Source of the DNA: Sphingobium fontiphilum
GTDB taxonomy: Bacteria; Pseudomonadota; Alphaproteobacteria; Sphingomonadales; Sphingomonadaceae
Length of the DNA stretch: 64,000 nt
Reading direction: 5' to 3'
Assembly (NCBI RefSeq): GCF_014196635.1
Contig: NZ_JACIEB010000001.1
Location: 434,001 to 498,000, forward strand
Both the position numbers and the translations under genes were made by a program. Of this stretch, positions 1 to 9,311 are shown in pieces; within the stretch, counting starts at the first letter, position 1; each line of letters opens with the position of its first letter. Below the pieces are notes generated by a model. That model was given only the letters and a program-made list of their open reading frames with translations, was not told where the DNA came from and ran no database searches.

Positions 1-1404
1 ACCGGCCGCCTCGCCAGTTTCGTCCATGGCGCGCCGGGCGGCGGCGCCGACCGGATGGTCCACCATCCGCGCATCAGCGACGGGGTCGTCGTCGGCGACG
101 TCGAATGGCTGGCGGAAGGCCATCATCGCGACATGGGCGCGCGCGACTATCTCACCGGGTTGCGGACCCGTCAGGATGCGATGAACTGGATCGAGACGCA
201 TTTGGTCAAGGACATGACCCTGCTGTCCCTGTCGATCAGCCAGTTTGACCGCATGAACGCCGCCTATGGCCAGGTGGCGGGCGACGCCCTGCTCGGCCGG
301 ATCGCCCGGCGCGTCGAACGCATGGTCGACGAAGTGACCGGCCCCGGCCCCATCGTCGCGCGCGTCGCCGGCACGGAATATCTCGTGGCGTTGACCGGCG
401 ATCATGCGGCGCCCGAACGGGCCATTTTCCTGGCGCGCCGGATATTGTCGGCGATAAGCCGCCCCTTCAACGCAGGCGACCATCTGATCCGGCTGACGGC
501 GCGATGCGGCATCGCCCAATCACGGCCAGGCGACGACGCGCTGCACCTGATGCGCCGCGCGGGCATGGCGCTGGCGGACGCCAAGCAGGCGGGCGGCGAG
601 GGCATTCGCATCCTCACCGCCGATCATCGCAGCCGCCAGGTCGACACCGATCAGCTTGAGACCGACCTGCGCCTTGCGCTCAATCGCGGCGAAATCGGCA
701 TCGTGTTCCAGCCGCAATATCCCGTCGACCAGCAACGCATCGTCGGCGTGGAGGCTCTCGCCCGCTGGAATCATCCCAAATACGGCCCCTTGGGCGCGGG
801 CATATTGTTCGCGACGGCCGAACGGTCGGACTATATGCTGCCGCTTTCCGCCCATATCCAGGAACAGGCCTTGCGGCAGGCGGCGAACTGGCCCGCCGCC
901 CTGTCGTCGCTGCGCCTGTCCATCAATGTCACGGCGGCCGACATCGCCCAACCCGATTTCATGGCGAACCTGCTTGGCATGGTCGACCGCTGCGGCTTTC
1001 CGCGCGCGCGGCTGACGGTGGAGATTACCGAAAGCGGGTTGATCGAGGATATCGATGCAGCGACAACCCTGCTCGCCGCCATGCGGGCCGAAGGGCTGGC
1101 GGTGGCCATTGACGATTTCGGCACCGGCTATTCCAGCCTCGCCTATCTTAAGAGCCTGCCGCTCGACTATCTGAAGATCGACAGCGGCCTCGCGCAGGAT
1201 ATCGCCGGCTCCGCCCGCGACCGCATCATCGTGCGCGGCGTCATCCACATGGCGAAATCGCTGGGCTTGAAAGTGATCGCGGAAGGGGTCGAAACCGAGC
1301 AGCAACTCGACCTGCTGGCAAACGAAGGGTGCGACATGTATCAGGGTTTCCTGCGATCGCCGGGCGTCTCGTCGACAGAACTGGTCGCGCTGGTTTCGGG
1401 CTGA
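1..1404 (+). CDS. GGDEF-EAL protein, cyclic-di-GMP phosphodiesterase (5' end outside window)
   Basis: The frame is open from base 1, so this is the C-terminal part of a larger protein, probably with sensory domains upstream. A GGDEF domain begins around the ARDYLTGLRTR stretch but its signature has decayed to AGTEY, so it should not make c-di-GMP. The EAL domain follows and looks complete: VEALARW, the Asn of LSINVTA, EITES, DDFGTGYSS, YLKID, AEGVETEQQ and YQGF are all present, which are the metal- and substrate-binding positions of active EAL phosphodiesterases. The expected activity is hydrolysis of c-di-GMP to pGpG, with the degenerate GGDEF domain possibly acting as a regulatory module. 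The true start cannot be seen. Confidence 0.9.
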   Translation, partial: TGRLASFVHGAPGGGADRMVHHPRISDGVVVGDVEWLAEGHHRDMGARDYLTGLRTRQDAMNWIETHLVKDMTLLSLSISQFDRMNAAYGQVAGDALLGRIARRVERMVDEVTGPGPIVARVAGTEYLVALTGDHAAPERAIFLARRILSAISRPFNAGDHLIRLTARCGIAQSRPGDDALHLMRRAGMALADAKQAGGEGIRILTADHRSRQVDTDQLETDLRLALNRGEIGIVFQPQYPVDQQRIVGVEALARWNHPKYGPLGAGILFATAERSDYMLPLSAHIQEQALRQAANWPAALSSLRLSINVTAADIAQPDFMANLLGMVDRCGFPRARLTVEITESGLIEDIDAATTLLAAMRAEGLAVAIDDFGTGYSSLAYLKSLPLDYLKIDSGLAQDIAGSARDRIIVRGVIHMAKSLGLKVIAEGVETEQQLDLLANEGCDMYQGFLRSPGVSSTELVALVSG

Positions 1405-1454
1405 TCCCCGGTCGCCATTGCCCTGCCCCGGCAAATGACGTTAACAACAGCGGC

Positions 1455-1802
1455 ATGAATGAACTTTTCGCCTTCAAGATCCTCACCCGTCCGCAATATG
1501 ACCAGTTCCGCGCCGATGGCTTATTTGGCGGCGCGCCCGTCGACATCGCCGATGGCTATATCCACATGTCCACCCGCGATCAGGCGGCCGAAACAGCGGC
1601 GAAGCATTTTGCCGGGCAGGATGATCTGGTGATGCTGATGATCGACCTTGCCGCCTATGGCGACGCCATCAAATGGGAAGAATCGCGCGGCGGCGCCCTG
1701 TTCCCGCATCTTTATGGCGATCTGACGATGGCTTCAGTCGCGGGCAAGGTGGTGTTGCGCATCGGCGACGATGGCCTGCATCAGTTTCCGGCCGGATTCT
1801 GA
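1455..1802 (+). CDS. DUF952 family protein
   Basis: This 115-residue protein begins FAFKILTRPQYDQF and contains DGYIHMSTRDQ and a C-terminal LFPHLYGDL, the pattern of DUF952 proteins, small cytoplasmic proteins of unknown function. An in-frame extension to 1329 lies inside the preceding gene and has no family similarity, so the ATG at 1455 is chosen. The gene follows the EAL gene by 50 bases on the same strand. Its last 22 bases overlap the 3' end of the glycosyltransferase gene on the opposite strand. I can infer no specific role. Confidence 0.8.
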   Translation: MNELFAFKILTRPQYDQFRADGLFGGAPVDIADGYIHMSTRDQAAETAAKHFAGQDDLVMLMIDLAAYGDAIKWEESRGGALFPHLYGDLTMASVAGKVVLRIGDDGLHQFPAGF

Positions 1803-2932
1803 CCTGTGTGCCCGACACGCGCCATGCGCACGACCCGTCCGCGCCGCACCCGATAATCCCACCCGCCCCAGCGGATGCGCGATGAACAGGCGGCGGCGAT
1901 CTGCACCGCCAGATGGGTCCAGGTGACGGCGAATGGCGCGACCATGTCCCACCACAGCGACCGGCGCACCGCGACGGCCTGATCCGGCTCCACCACCGCC
2001 GCGATGATCGACCGGCGCACCAGCGCCCGGCCCCAAGCCGCGCCATAGCCGACCGCAACAGCCATCCAGCCGCCCCAGACCAGCGCCCACAGCCAGCCCA
2101 GCGCCTGCGTCGCGACAACCATAGTCGCCAATTGCCACATGCCCATGCTATTGGTGACGATATGGCGATATTGGCGCACGGCAAAACCGATCGCCGATGC
2201 GCCCTCGCCGTCCAGCGGGCTCGCCACCAGCAGATCGCGCACCGGCCGCAGCCGCAGCTTCGCGCGCCATCCCGCCAGCCCCATCGCCATGTCGTCCGAC
2301 AGCCGCCCCGCCATCGCCGCGTCCAGATCCAGCCGGTCGGCCACATCCCGCGCCATCGCCATCGCGCCGCCCCAGGGCATGGTCGCGCTGGCGAAGCGCG
2401 GCAGGGTGGCAAGCTGCATCTCCACCGCGCCCACCAGCGCCAATACCGCCCCCGGCGCGGGCATCAGCAGCCGGTATCCGGTCGCAATCTCCGCCTTGCC
2501 GCGCACCAGCGGGAACAACAGCCGCCCCACAAGCCGGGCGGGCGGTTCGATGTCGGCGTCGATGAAAACCAGCCAGCGATCATCAGGCCGCAACGCCCGG
2601 ATCGCGGCCCGCAGCTTGTGGACCTTCTGCCCTTCGTCATCGGCGACACCGGCGTGGACCACCTGAACCCAGTCCGGCTCGCGCGCCGCCAGTGCGTCAG
2701 CTTCAGGACAGTGGCCCGATGTCGCCAGCATCAGGCGAAATGACGCATCCTGCCCCTTCAACCGCGCGATCAGATCAGCGCCGCCATCCCAGTCGTCGCG
2801 CAGGGACAGGATGACGACCACGCCGTCGGGCGCTTCCTGCTTGCGATCGCTGGGCAGGTTGCGGCGATAGTTGATGACGCCAACCAGCGTCAGCGCCTGC
2901 ATTGCGATCCATAGCCCCATCGCCAGCGTCAA
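1781..2932 (-). CDS. Membrane glycosyltransferase, ceramide glucosyltransferase/HpnI-like (GT2/GT21)
   Basis: This 383-residue protein has an N-terminal membrane segment, a cytoplasmic GT-A domain and two or more C-terminal membrane segments. Motifs in the GT21/HpnI arrangement are visible: FIDADIEPP (D-x-D, metal and nucleotide-sugar site), PWGGAMAM, and SDDMAMG (third Asp region), followed by a degenerate (Q/R)xxRW-type site reading RQYRH. Length fits HpnI and bacterial ceramide glycosyltransferases. Sphingomonads carry glycosphingolipids in the outer membrane in place of LPS, so a ceramide or hopanoid acceptor is plausible, but no other hopanoid gene is nearby. The start used is TTG 2932; ATG 2920 is also possible. 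It is divergent from an LpxL-like acyltransferase, suggesting an envelope-lipid function. Confidence 0.7.
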   Translation of the reverse strand: MTLAMGLWIAMQALTLVGVINYRRNLPSDRKQEAPDGVVVILSLRDDWDGGADLIARLKGQDASFRLMLATSGHCPEADALAAREPDWVQVVHAGVADDEGQKVHKLRAAIRALRPDDRWLVFIDADIEPPARLVGRLLFPLVRGKAEIATGYRLLMPAPGAVLALVGAVEMQLATLPRFASATMPWGGAMAMARDVADRLDLDAAMAGRLSDDMAMGLAGWRAKLRLRPVRDLLVASPLDGEGASAIGFAVRQYRHIVTNSMGMWQLATMVVATQALGWLWALVWGGWMAVAVGYGAAWGRALVRRSIIAAVVEPDQAVAVRRSLWWDMVAPFAVTWTHLAVQIAAACSSRIRWGGWDYRVRRGRVVRMARVGHTGQNPAGN

Positions 2933-2985
2933 TCGTCCGTCCCCGCCCTTGTCCGCTTCACCGCCTGCTGTATGAGCAAAACATC

Positions 2986-3837
2986 ATGCTCTCCAACCCC
3001 TTTCTCTTCTGGCTGTGCCGCCTGCTCCCCGCCCCCGTCGCTTCCTGGCTGGGCGGCTGGCTTTCGCTCCGGCTGGCCCGCCCGCGGATGAAGCTGCGCG
3101 ACGGGCGCGCCCGCGCCAATCTGGCCCTGCTGCGACCGGACCTGTCGACCGATGAGCGGGAGGCGATCCTCACCCGCCGCTGGGTGAATGTCGGCCGCAC
3201 GCTGGCGGAACTCGCCAATGTCGACCGGCTGGTCAACGACGCCCATGTCGAGGTGGAGGATCGCGCCGGTTATCAGGCGGTTCTGGACGATGACCGGCCG
3301 CTGCTTGCCCTGTCGCTGCATATCGGCAACTGGGACTTGCTCGCCGCCCATATCAAGGCGTCGACGGACCGGCCTGGGCTGGGCGTCTATGCGCCCCCGG
3401 CGGATGAAAAGACCGCCGCCCAGCTCAAGAAGGCCCGCCAAAGCTACATGGGCGAAGCGATCACCGGCGACGGCGCGGCGCGCGGCATATTGAAGCATCT
3501 GACCAGCGACCCGCGCGCCACCCTCTATATTTTGCTGGATGAGCGGCGCGATTATCAGGTCTGGTTCCCCCGTTTCGGCCGCGACCTGCCGCCATCGGGC
3601 AATCTCTCCGTCGCGCTGCGGCTGGCGCGCAAGGTGAACGCGCGCTTCCTGCCATTCTATCTGTCCCGCACTGGCGGCCCGCATTTCCGTCTGCACTGGC
3701 GCCCGCCGCTCGACCCGCATGAAATGACCGACGACGCCATCGTCGCCGCCGTCGACGCCTATCTGGGACAGGCCGCCATCGCCCATGCAGACGAGTGGCT
3801 GGCGCTGCACGACATGGACCTGAACGCGCCCTCCTGA
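2986..3837 (+). CDS. LpxL/HtrB-family lysophospholipid acyltransferase
   Basis: This 283-residue inner-membrane acyltransferase starts with a hydrophobic segment (FLFWLCRLLPAPVASWLGGW). It has the HX4D catalytic motif as LHIGNWD near residue 110, and a later DERRDYQVWFPRFG block equivalent to the acceptor-binding region of lauroyl/myristoyl acyltransferases. In LPS-bearing bacteria these enzymes add secondary acyl chains to lipid A; if this organism lacks LPS, as sphingomonads do, the acceptor is probably another lipid such as an ornithine- or sphingolipid-type molecule. ATG 2986 is preferred over the in-frame upstream ATG at 2902, which lies inside the divergent glycosyltransferase gene. Confidence 0.8.
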   Translation: MLSNPFLFWLCRLLPAPVASWLGGWLSLRLARPRMKLRDGRARANLALLRPDLSTDEREAILTRRWVNVGRTLAELANVDRLVNDAHVEVEDRAGYQAVLDDDRPLLALSLHIGNWDLLAAHIKASTDRPGLGVYAPPADEKTAAQLKKARQSYMGEAITGDGAARGILKHLTSDPRATLYILLDERRDYQVWFPRFGRDLPPSGNLSVALRLARKVNARFLPFYLSRTGGPHFRLHWRPPLDPHEMTDDAIVAAVDAYLGQAAIAHADEWLALHDMDLNAPS

Positions 3838-3874
3838 TGTGACTTCGCCGCCCTTCCCGGCTACAGCGCCAGCC

Positions 3875-4519
3875 ATGCCCCGAATCGCCATCAAGATCTG
3901 CGGCCTTTCGACGCCCGACGCCGTCGGCGCGGCCGTGCGCGCGGGCGCCAGCCATGTCGGCTTCGTGTCCTTTCCCAAAAGCCCGCGCCATGTCGAGCCG
4001 GACCAGATGCGCGCTCTGGCCGCCGTCGTCCCCGCCCATGTCGAACGGGTGGGCGTGGTGGTCGATGCCGATGACGAACTGCTCGCCGGGCTGACGGCGA
4101 CAGGCGCGCTCACCGCCCTGCAACTTCATGGCAAGGAAAGCCCGCAGCGCGCCGCCGCCATCCGCGACCGCTTCGGCCTGCCGGTTTGGAAGGCGATTGC
4201 GGTCAAGACCCGCGCCGACATCGACGCCGCCAACGCCTATGCGGGCGCGGTCGACCGGCTGTTGTTCGACGCCAAGACGCCCGATGGCGCGGCCCTGCCC
4301 GGCGGCATGGGCCTGCGTTTCGACTGGACGTTGCTGCGCGGCCTTGCCCTGCCCGCGCCATGGGGGCTGTCTGGCGGGCTTTCGGCCGACAATGTGGGCG
4401 AGGCGATCCGGATCACCGACGCGCCGCTGATCGATATTTCGTCAGGTGTCGAAAGTGCACCCGGCATCAAGAGTGTGGACAAGATCATGGCCTTCTGCAA
4501 AGCGGTTTCGTCATGTTGA
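3875..4519 (+). CDS. trpF: Phosphoribosylanthranilate isomerase
   Basis: TrpF catalyses the Amadori rearrangement of phosphoribosylanthranilate to CdRP in tryptophan synthesis. The 214-residue TIM-barrel protein starts PRIAIKICGLS, with the catalytic Cys in KICGL, and later shows LLFDAKTPDGAALPGGMG (catalytic Asp region) and the phosphate-binding LSGGLSADNV and ISSGVESAPGIK. A GTG at 3839 could extend it by 12 residues with no family similarity, so ATG 3875 is used. It heads a trpF-trpB-(small membrane protein)-trpA-accD-folC run, the usual alphaproteobacterial order. Confidence 0.95.
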   Translation: MPRIAIKICGLSTPDAVGAAVRAGASHVGFVSFPKSPRHVEPDQMRALAAVVPAHVERVGVVVDADDELLAGLTATGALTALQLHGKESPQRAAAIRDRFGLPVWKAIAVKTRADIDAANAYAGAVDRLLFDAKTPDGAALPGGMGLRFDWTLLRGLALPAPWGLSGGLSADNVGEAIRITDAPLIDISSGVESAPGIKSVDKIMAFCKAVSSC

Positions 4520-4615
4520 CCGAGTTCACCCAGCCCGTCGGGACACGATGGCGTTGATCGCTTCCCCCATTGCCGAAGCGAACGCCTTGCCACATCCCGA
4601 AAGATTGAAACGACC

Positions 4616-5857
4616 ATGACCGATAGCATCACCCTGCCCAACAGCCTGCGATCCCAGCCCGACGCCAATGGCCATTTCGGCGCCTTTGGCGGCCGCTATG
4701 TCGCCGAAACGCTGATGCCGCTGATCCTCGAACTGGAGCGCGTCTATCGCGCGGCAAAGGCCGACCCGGCGTTCGAGGCCGAATATGCCGAATTGCTGCG
4801 CAGCTATGTCGGCCGCCCGAACCCGCTTTATTATGCCGACCGGCTGACCCAGGCGATCCGGGCCAAGGCCCCGGCGGGCAAGGGCGCGAAGATTTACCTC
4901 AAGCGCGAGGAACTCAACCACACCGGCGCGCACAAGATCAACAATTGCATCGGCCAGGCGCTGCTCGCCCGCCGCATGGGCAAGAAGAAGGTGATCGCCG
5001 AAACCGGCGCTGGCCAGCATGGCGTCGCCACCGCGACCGTCGCCGCCCTGTTCGGCATGGAATGCAAGATTTTCATGGGCGCCAAGGACGTCGAACGGCA
5101 AAAGCCCAACGTCTTCCGCATGAAGCTGCTCGGCGCCGAAGTCGTGCCCGTCCATTCCGGCTCGGCGACGCTCAAGGACTCCATGAACGACGCCCTGCGC
5201 CACTGGGTGTCGAATGTGCACGACACATTCTACATCATCGGCACCGCCGCCGGGCCGCATCCCTATCCCGAACTGGTGCGCGATTTCCAGTCGATCATCG
5301 GCAAGGAAACCCGCGCCCAGATGCTGGAGGCCGAAGGCCGCCTGCCCGACATGCTGATCGCCCCGGTCGGCGGCGGCTCCAACGCCATCGGCATGTTCCA
5401 CCCCTTCCTCGACGATCCCGAGGTCGCGATGGTCGGCGTCGAGGCGGCGGGCGAAGGGCTGGAGGGCAAGCACGCTGCAAGCCTGGCGGGCGGCAAATCC
5501 GGCATCCTCCATGGCAATCGCACCTATCTGCTTCAGGACGAGGACGGCCAGATTACCGAGGCGCACAGCATTTCGGCGGGCCTCGATTATCCCGGCATCG
5601 GCCCTGAACATAGCTGGCTGCACGAAATCGGCCGGGTCAAATATCTGCCCGTGACCGATGACGAGGCGCTGGAGAGCTTCCAGACGCTTTCGCGCCTCGA
5701 AGGGATCATCCCCGCGCTGGAATCGGCCCATGCGGTCGCGGCGGCGGAAAAAATCGCGCCGACGCTGGACGCCGACAAGCTGCTGGTCGTCAACCTGTCG
5801 GGCCGGGGGGACAAGGACATATTCACCGTCGCCGACGCGTTGGGAGCGGAGATGTGA
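4616..5857 (+). CDS. trpB: Tryptophan synthase beta chain
   Basis: TrpB condenses indole with serine using pyridoxal phosphate, in an alpha2-beta2 complex with TrpA. The 413-residue protein has the canonical start [17 protein letters not shown], the PLP lysine in HTGAHKINN (about residue 107), the catalytic Glu in AETGAGQHG, and the phosphate-binding VGGGSNAIG. The last codons overlap the GTG start of a small membrane protein gene, which separates trpB from trpA. There is no sign of damage. Confidence 0.97.
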   Translation: MTDSITLPNSLRSQPDANGHFGAFGGRYVAETLMPLILELERVYRAAKADPAFEAEYAELLRSYVGRPNPLYYADRLTQAIRAKAPAGKGAKIYLKREELNHTGAHKINNCIGQALLARRMGKKKVIAETGAGQHGVATATVAALFGMECKIFMGAKDVERQKPNVFRMKLLGAEVVPVHSGSATLKDSMNDALRHWVSNVHDTFYIIGTAAGPHPYPELVRDFQSIIGKETRAQMLEAEGRLPDMLIAPVGGGSNAIGMFHPFLDDPEVAMVGVEAAGEGLEGKHAASLAGGKSGILHGNRTYLLQDEDGQITEAHSISAGLDYPGIGPEHSWLHEIGRVKYLPVTDDEALESFQTLSRLEGIIPALESAHAVAAAEKIAPTLDADKLLVVNLSGRGDKDIFTVADALGAEM

Positions 5858-6225
5858 GGCGGATCGGCTGGGCGATACTAGTACTAGCAGTCGTCCTCGC
5901 CGCATCGGCCTTCTATTTACATCATATAGGCCAAGATGATTCGGCACAGCTTGCGAATTTGGGCATAGCTATTTTATTTTTGTTGGGCTGCGTGGCACTG
6001 ACCATTTCAGCTGGATTTCGTTTAATCAAAGGCGAAGTAAAATTACGTCCACGGGATGCCTTCAAATCTGCGCTGATCGTTTTTACAATCATGATTGCTT
6101 TGAGAGCTCTATTCTGGGGCATATACCCCGATGGCGAGCGCGATTATGCTAGTGCGCTACTGCAAAGTGCCGCCTTCTCCATCGCCTACGGACTCTACAC
6201 TACAGCTTATCGCAGGACGACATGA
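5854..6225 (+). CDS. Small multi-span membrane protein inserted between trpB and trpA
   Basis: I recognise no family for this 123-residue protein. It has about four hydrophobic stretches: [50 protein letters not shown], and a weaker C-terminal [18 protein letters not shown]. The first could be a signal anchor. The start is GTG 5854, overlapping the trpB TGA, with GGAG-type bases upstream; its own stop overlaps the trpA ATG as ATGA. It is therefore translationally coupled on both sides. Base composition is clearly richer in A and T than its neighbours, with codons such as tta, ata and aat that are rare elsewhere in the window, which suggests acquisition into an otherwise conserved operon. Confidence 0.75.
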   Translation: MRRIGWAILVLAVVLAASAFYLHHIGQDDSAQLANLGIAILFLLGCVALTISAGFRLIKGEVKLRPRDAFKSALIVFTIMIALRALFWGIYPDGERDYASALLQSAAFSIAYGLYTTAYRRTT

Positions 6226-7040
6226 CTGACCGCCTCTCCACACGCTTTTCCGCCTGCAAGGCGCAGGGGCGCGCCGCGCTCATCACCTTTGTGACGGCGG
6301 GCGATCCCGATGTCGCCTCAACCGGCGCGATTCTCGACGCACTGGTCGCGGGCGGGGCCGACATCATCGAACTGGGGATGCCGTTTACGGATCCGATGGC
6401 CGATGGCCCGGCGATTGAACTCGCCAATTTGCGGTCGCTGGGGTCGGGCACCAAGACGAAGGACATCTTGGCCATCGCCGCCGATTTCCGCACGCGGCAC
6501 CCGGAAACGCCGCTGGTGCTGATGGGCTATGCCAACACCATGCTGGCGCGCGGGTCCGACTGGTTTGCCGATCAATGCAGGACGGCGGGCGTCGATGGCG
6601 TGATCTGCGTCGACATTCCGCCGGAGGAAGACGCAGAAATTGGCCCCGCCCTGCGCGCGGCCGGCGTTCACCTCGTCCGGCTCGCCACGCCGACCACCGA
6701 TGCCGCCCGCCTGCCCGCCGTGCTGAACGGGGCCAGCGGCTTCCTCTACCATGTCTCGGTCGCCGGGATCACCGGCAAGCAGCAGGCGGCGCAGGTCGCC
6801 GTCGAACAGGCCGTTGCGAAGCTGAAGGCCGCGACCGACCTGCCCGTCGCCGTCGGCTTCGGCGTCCGCACGCCGGATCAGGCCGCCGCCATCGGTCGCG
6901 TCGCTGATGGCGTCGTCGTCGGCTCCGCCATTGTCGACATCATAGGGTCGCACGGCGCCCATGCCGCCCCCTTTGTCGAGGAATTTGTCGGCTCCTTAAG
7001 CGCCGCCCTTCTCACCCCCCATCGGGAGACCGCCGCATGA
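6222..7040 (+). CDS. trpA: Tryptophan synthase alpha chain
   Basis: TrpA cleaves indole-3-glycerol phosphate and passes indole to TrpB. The 272-residue TIM barrel shows [11 protein letters not shown], the catalytic Glu and following Asp in [16 protein letters not shown], the second catalytic Asp region [14 protein letters not shown], and the phosphate-binding [10 protein letters not shown] and [10 protein letters not shown]. Its ATG overlaps the stop of the small membrane protein gene and its stop overlaps the accD ATG, so translation is coupled through the whole block. Confidence 0.97.
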   Translation: MTDRLSTRFSACKAQGRAALITFVTAGDPDVASTGAILDALVAGGADIIELGMPFTDPMADGPAIELANLRSLGSGTKTKDILAIAADFRTRHPETPLVLMGYANTMLARGSDWFADQCRTAGVDGVICVDIPPEEDAEIGPALRAAGVHLVRLATPTTDAARLPAVLNGASGFLYHVSVAGITGKQQAAQVAVEQAVAKLKAATDLPVAVGFGVRTPDQAAAIGRVADGVVVGSAIVDIIGSHGAHAAPFVEEFVGSLSAALLTPHRETAA

Positions 7041-7888
7041 GCTGGCTCAACCGCGTCCGCAACGCCATTCCCTTCATCGCCAAGAAGGAAGGCCCAGCCG
7101 AAACGCTGTGGCACAAATGCCCCAATTGCGCGGAAATGGTGTTCATCAGGGAATGGCAGGATAACCTGTCCGTCTGCCCGCGCTGCGACCATCATGGCCG
7201 CATTGGCCCGGCGGAGCGCTTCGAACAGATATTGGACGCCGGTTTCATCCTGTTGCCGACGCCGCATGTGACGGAAGACCCGCTCAAGTTTCGCGATTCC
7301 AAACGCTATCCCGACCGGATGAAGGCCGCGCGGCAGGCGACCGGGGATCAGGATGCGCTCATCAACGCGCGTGGCGCGATCGACGATGTGCCGCTGGTCA
7401 TGGGCGTGCAGAACTTCGCCTTCATGGGCGGCTCCATGGGCATGGGCGTGGGCGCGGCTTTCATCCAGGGCGTCAATGACGCCATCGCCCATAAATGCCC
7501 CTATGTCATCTTCACCGCCGCCGGTGGCGCGCGGATGCAGGAAGGCATATTGTCGCTGATGCAGATGCCGCGTTCGACTGTGGCCATTCAAAAACTGCAC
7601 GCCGCGGGCCTGCCCTATATCGTGGTGCTGACCGATCCCACGACCGGCGGCGTCACCGCCAGCTACGCCATGCTCGGCGACATCCAGATTGCGGAACCCG
7701 GCGCGCTGATCGGCTTTGCGGGCCAGCGCGTCATCGAAAGCACGATCCGCGAAAAACTGCCCGAAGGCTTCCAGCGCGCCGAATATCTGCTCGATCACGG
7801 AATGCTCGACATGGTCGTCCACCGCGCCGACCTGCGCGACACGCTGGCGCGGGTGATCGGTTATCTGACCCCCGGCCTCGCGGCCTGA
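7037..7888 (+). CDS. accD: Acetyl-CoA carboxylase carboxyltransferase subunit beta
   Basis: AccD, with AccA, transfers the carboxyl group from carboxybiotin to acetyl-CoA, the committed step of fatty acid synthesis. The 283-residue protein has the zinc ribbon (CPNC then CPRC around residues 29-51) and the crotonase-fold carboxyltransferase core: [19 protein letters not shown], and [16 protein letters not shown]. It starts with an ATGA overlap to trpA and is followed by folC after 25 bases. Confidence 0.97.
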   Translation: MSWLNRVRNAIPFIAKKEGPAETLWHKCPNCAEMVFIREWQDNLSVCPRCDHHGRIGPAERFEQILDAGFILLPTPHVTEDPLKFRDSKRYPDRMKAARQATGDQDALINARGAIDDVPLVMGVQNFAFMGGSMGMGVGAAFIQGVNDAIAHKCPYVIFTAAGGARMQEGILSLMQMPRSTVAIQKLHAAGLPYIVVLTDPTTGGVTASYAMLGDIQIAEPGALIGFAGQRVIESTIREKLPEGFQRAEYLLDHGMLDMVVHRADLRDTLARVIGYLTPGLAA

Positions 7889-7913
7889 CGCCCAGCGACA
7901 GGGGAAGCCGCCC

Positions 7914-9236
7914 TTGCCCGACCATGCGGTGTCCGATGATCCGGCGGTGCAGGAACAACTGGACCGTTTATGGTCTCTCTCCCCCGGCGCCGACATATTG
8001 GGGCTGGAGCGCGTAACCCGCTTGCTGGAGCGGCTGGGCGATCCGCATCGCGCCCTGCCGCCCGTCTTCCATGTCGCGGGCACCAATGGCAAGGGATCGA
8101 CCTGCGCTTTCCTGCGCGCCGCGCTGGAGGCCGACGGCCGCAGCGTCCATGCCTTCACCTCGCCCCATCTGGTGCGGTTCAACGAACGTATCCGTATCGG
8201 CGGAACGCTGATTGCTGACGATGCGCTGGCCGTCCTGCTCTCGCGCGTGCTCGACCGGGCGGAGGATATCGGCGCCAGCTTCTTCGAGGTCACTACCGCC
8301 GCCGCGTTCCTGGCGTTTGCCGAACAGCCCGCCGACGCCTGCATCATCGAAGTCGGCCTGGGCGGGCGGCTGGACGCGACCAACGTCGTTCCCGCGCCCG
8401 CCGTCTGCGGCATCGCGCAACTGGGCATCGACCATCAGGCGTTTCTGGGCGACCGGATCGAACAGATTGCGGCGGAAAAGGCGGGCATAGCCAAGCCAGG
8501 GGCGCCGCTCGTCACCCTGCGCTATGCCGATGCGCTGATGGCGGTGATCGGGAGTGCAGCCGCAAGCGCCGGGGCGCTGTGGCGCCCCATGGGCAGCGAT
8601 TGGGACGCGGTCGTCTATCGCGAAAGACTGCATTATCGGGATGAGGCAGGCCGCATGGATATGCCGCTGCCGCGCCTGCCGGGCGCGCATCAGGCGATGA
8701 ACGCGGCGCTCGCGCTCGCCATGTTGAGGCGCCAGCAGGCGCTGACCATCGCTGAACCGGCGCTGAAGGCCGCGCCGATCTGGGCGCACTGGCCCGCCCG
8801 CCTGCAACGGCTGGACCGTGGACCGCTGGTCGACCTGCTGCCGCAACAGGCGACCGTTTGGCTGGACGGCGGACATAACGCCAATGCCGGGGAAGCCATC
8901 GCCGCCTTCTTCACGCCCGACCGGCTGGAAGGCGGGCGGATGCCGCTCATCATCGGGATGCTGGCGAACAAGGATATTGAAAGCTTCCTTGCCCCCTTCG
9001 CCGGCAAGATCAGCCACATCCATGCGCTGCCGGTGCCCGGTCACGATCATCACCCGCCGGAACGGTTTGCGGCGGTGGCCGCGCGCTGGGGCATTGGCTG
9101 CACCGCGCATCAGGACGCCCGCGCCGCCATCCAGGCCATTGCTGATCAGGACCGGAATCCGCCTCAAATCCTTATCGCAGGCTCCCTCTATCTGGCGGGC
9201 GAGGTGTTGCGGGCGAACGATCAAATGCCCGATTAA
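7914..9236 (+). CDS. folC: Dihydrofolate synthase / folylpolyglutamate synthase
   Basis: FolC adds glutamate to dihydropteroate and extends the polyglutamate tail of folates. The 440-residue Mur-ligase-family protein carries the P-loop GTNGKGSTC near residue 52, the FTSPHLVRFNERI loop, the E-V-G-L-G-G-R-L-D-A-T-N segment and the C-terminal LDGGHNANAGEA motif. There is no in-frame ATG before the conserved region; TTG 7914 has an AGGGGAAG ribosome site at suitable distance, with GTG 7929 as an alternative. It closes the trp-accD operon. Confidence 0.93.
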   Translation: MPDHAVSDDPAVQEQLDRLWSLSPGADILGLERVTRLLERLGDPHRALPPVFHVAGTNGKGSTCAFLRAALEADGRSVHAFTSPHLVRFNERIRIGGTLIADDALAVLLSRVLDRAEDIGASFFEVTTAAAFLAFAEQPADACIIEVGLGGRLDATNVVPAPAVCGIAQLGIDHQAFLGDRIEQIAAEKAGIAKPGAPLVTLRYADALMAVIGSAAASAGALWRPMGSDWDAVVYRERLHYRDEAGRMDMPLPRLPGAHQAMNAALALAMLRRQQALTIAEPALKAAPIWAHWPARLQRLDRGPLVDLLPQQATVWLDGGHNANAGEAIAAFFTPDRLEGGRMPLIIGMLANKDIESFLAPFAGKISHIHALPVPGHDHHPPERFAAVAARWGIGCTAHQDARAAIQAIADQDRNPPQILIAGSLYLAGEVLRANDQMPD

Positions 9237-9250
9237 GCCCATTTTCTACT

Positions 9251-9265
9251 TGCGAATGATTATCA
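9251..9265 (+). promoter_or_regulatory. Candidate Fur box
   Basis: The bases TGCGAATGATTATCA match the classical Fur core TGATAATNATTATCA at all but two defined positions. The site lies 47 bases upstream of the ATG at 9312 and 15 bases after folC, in an AT-rich patch that reads like a promoter (cgcaattatactg follows). Iron-dependent repression of the downstream gene is an inference. Confidence 0.6.
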
Positions 9266-9311
9266 ATAGCGCAATTATACTGTTCCAACGGCAACAGCAA
9301 AGGCGCGCTCA

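Noticed and set aside
2902..2985. 28-residue N-terminal extension of the LpxL-like acyltransferase
   Set aside because: Overlaps the divergent glycosyltransferase start and reads as Pro/Arg-rich sequence before the natural hydrophobic N-terminus.
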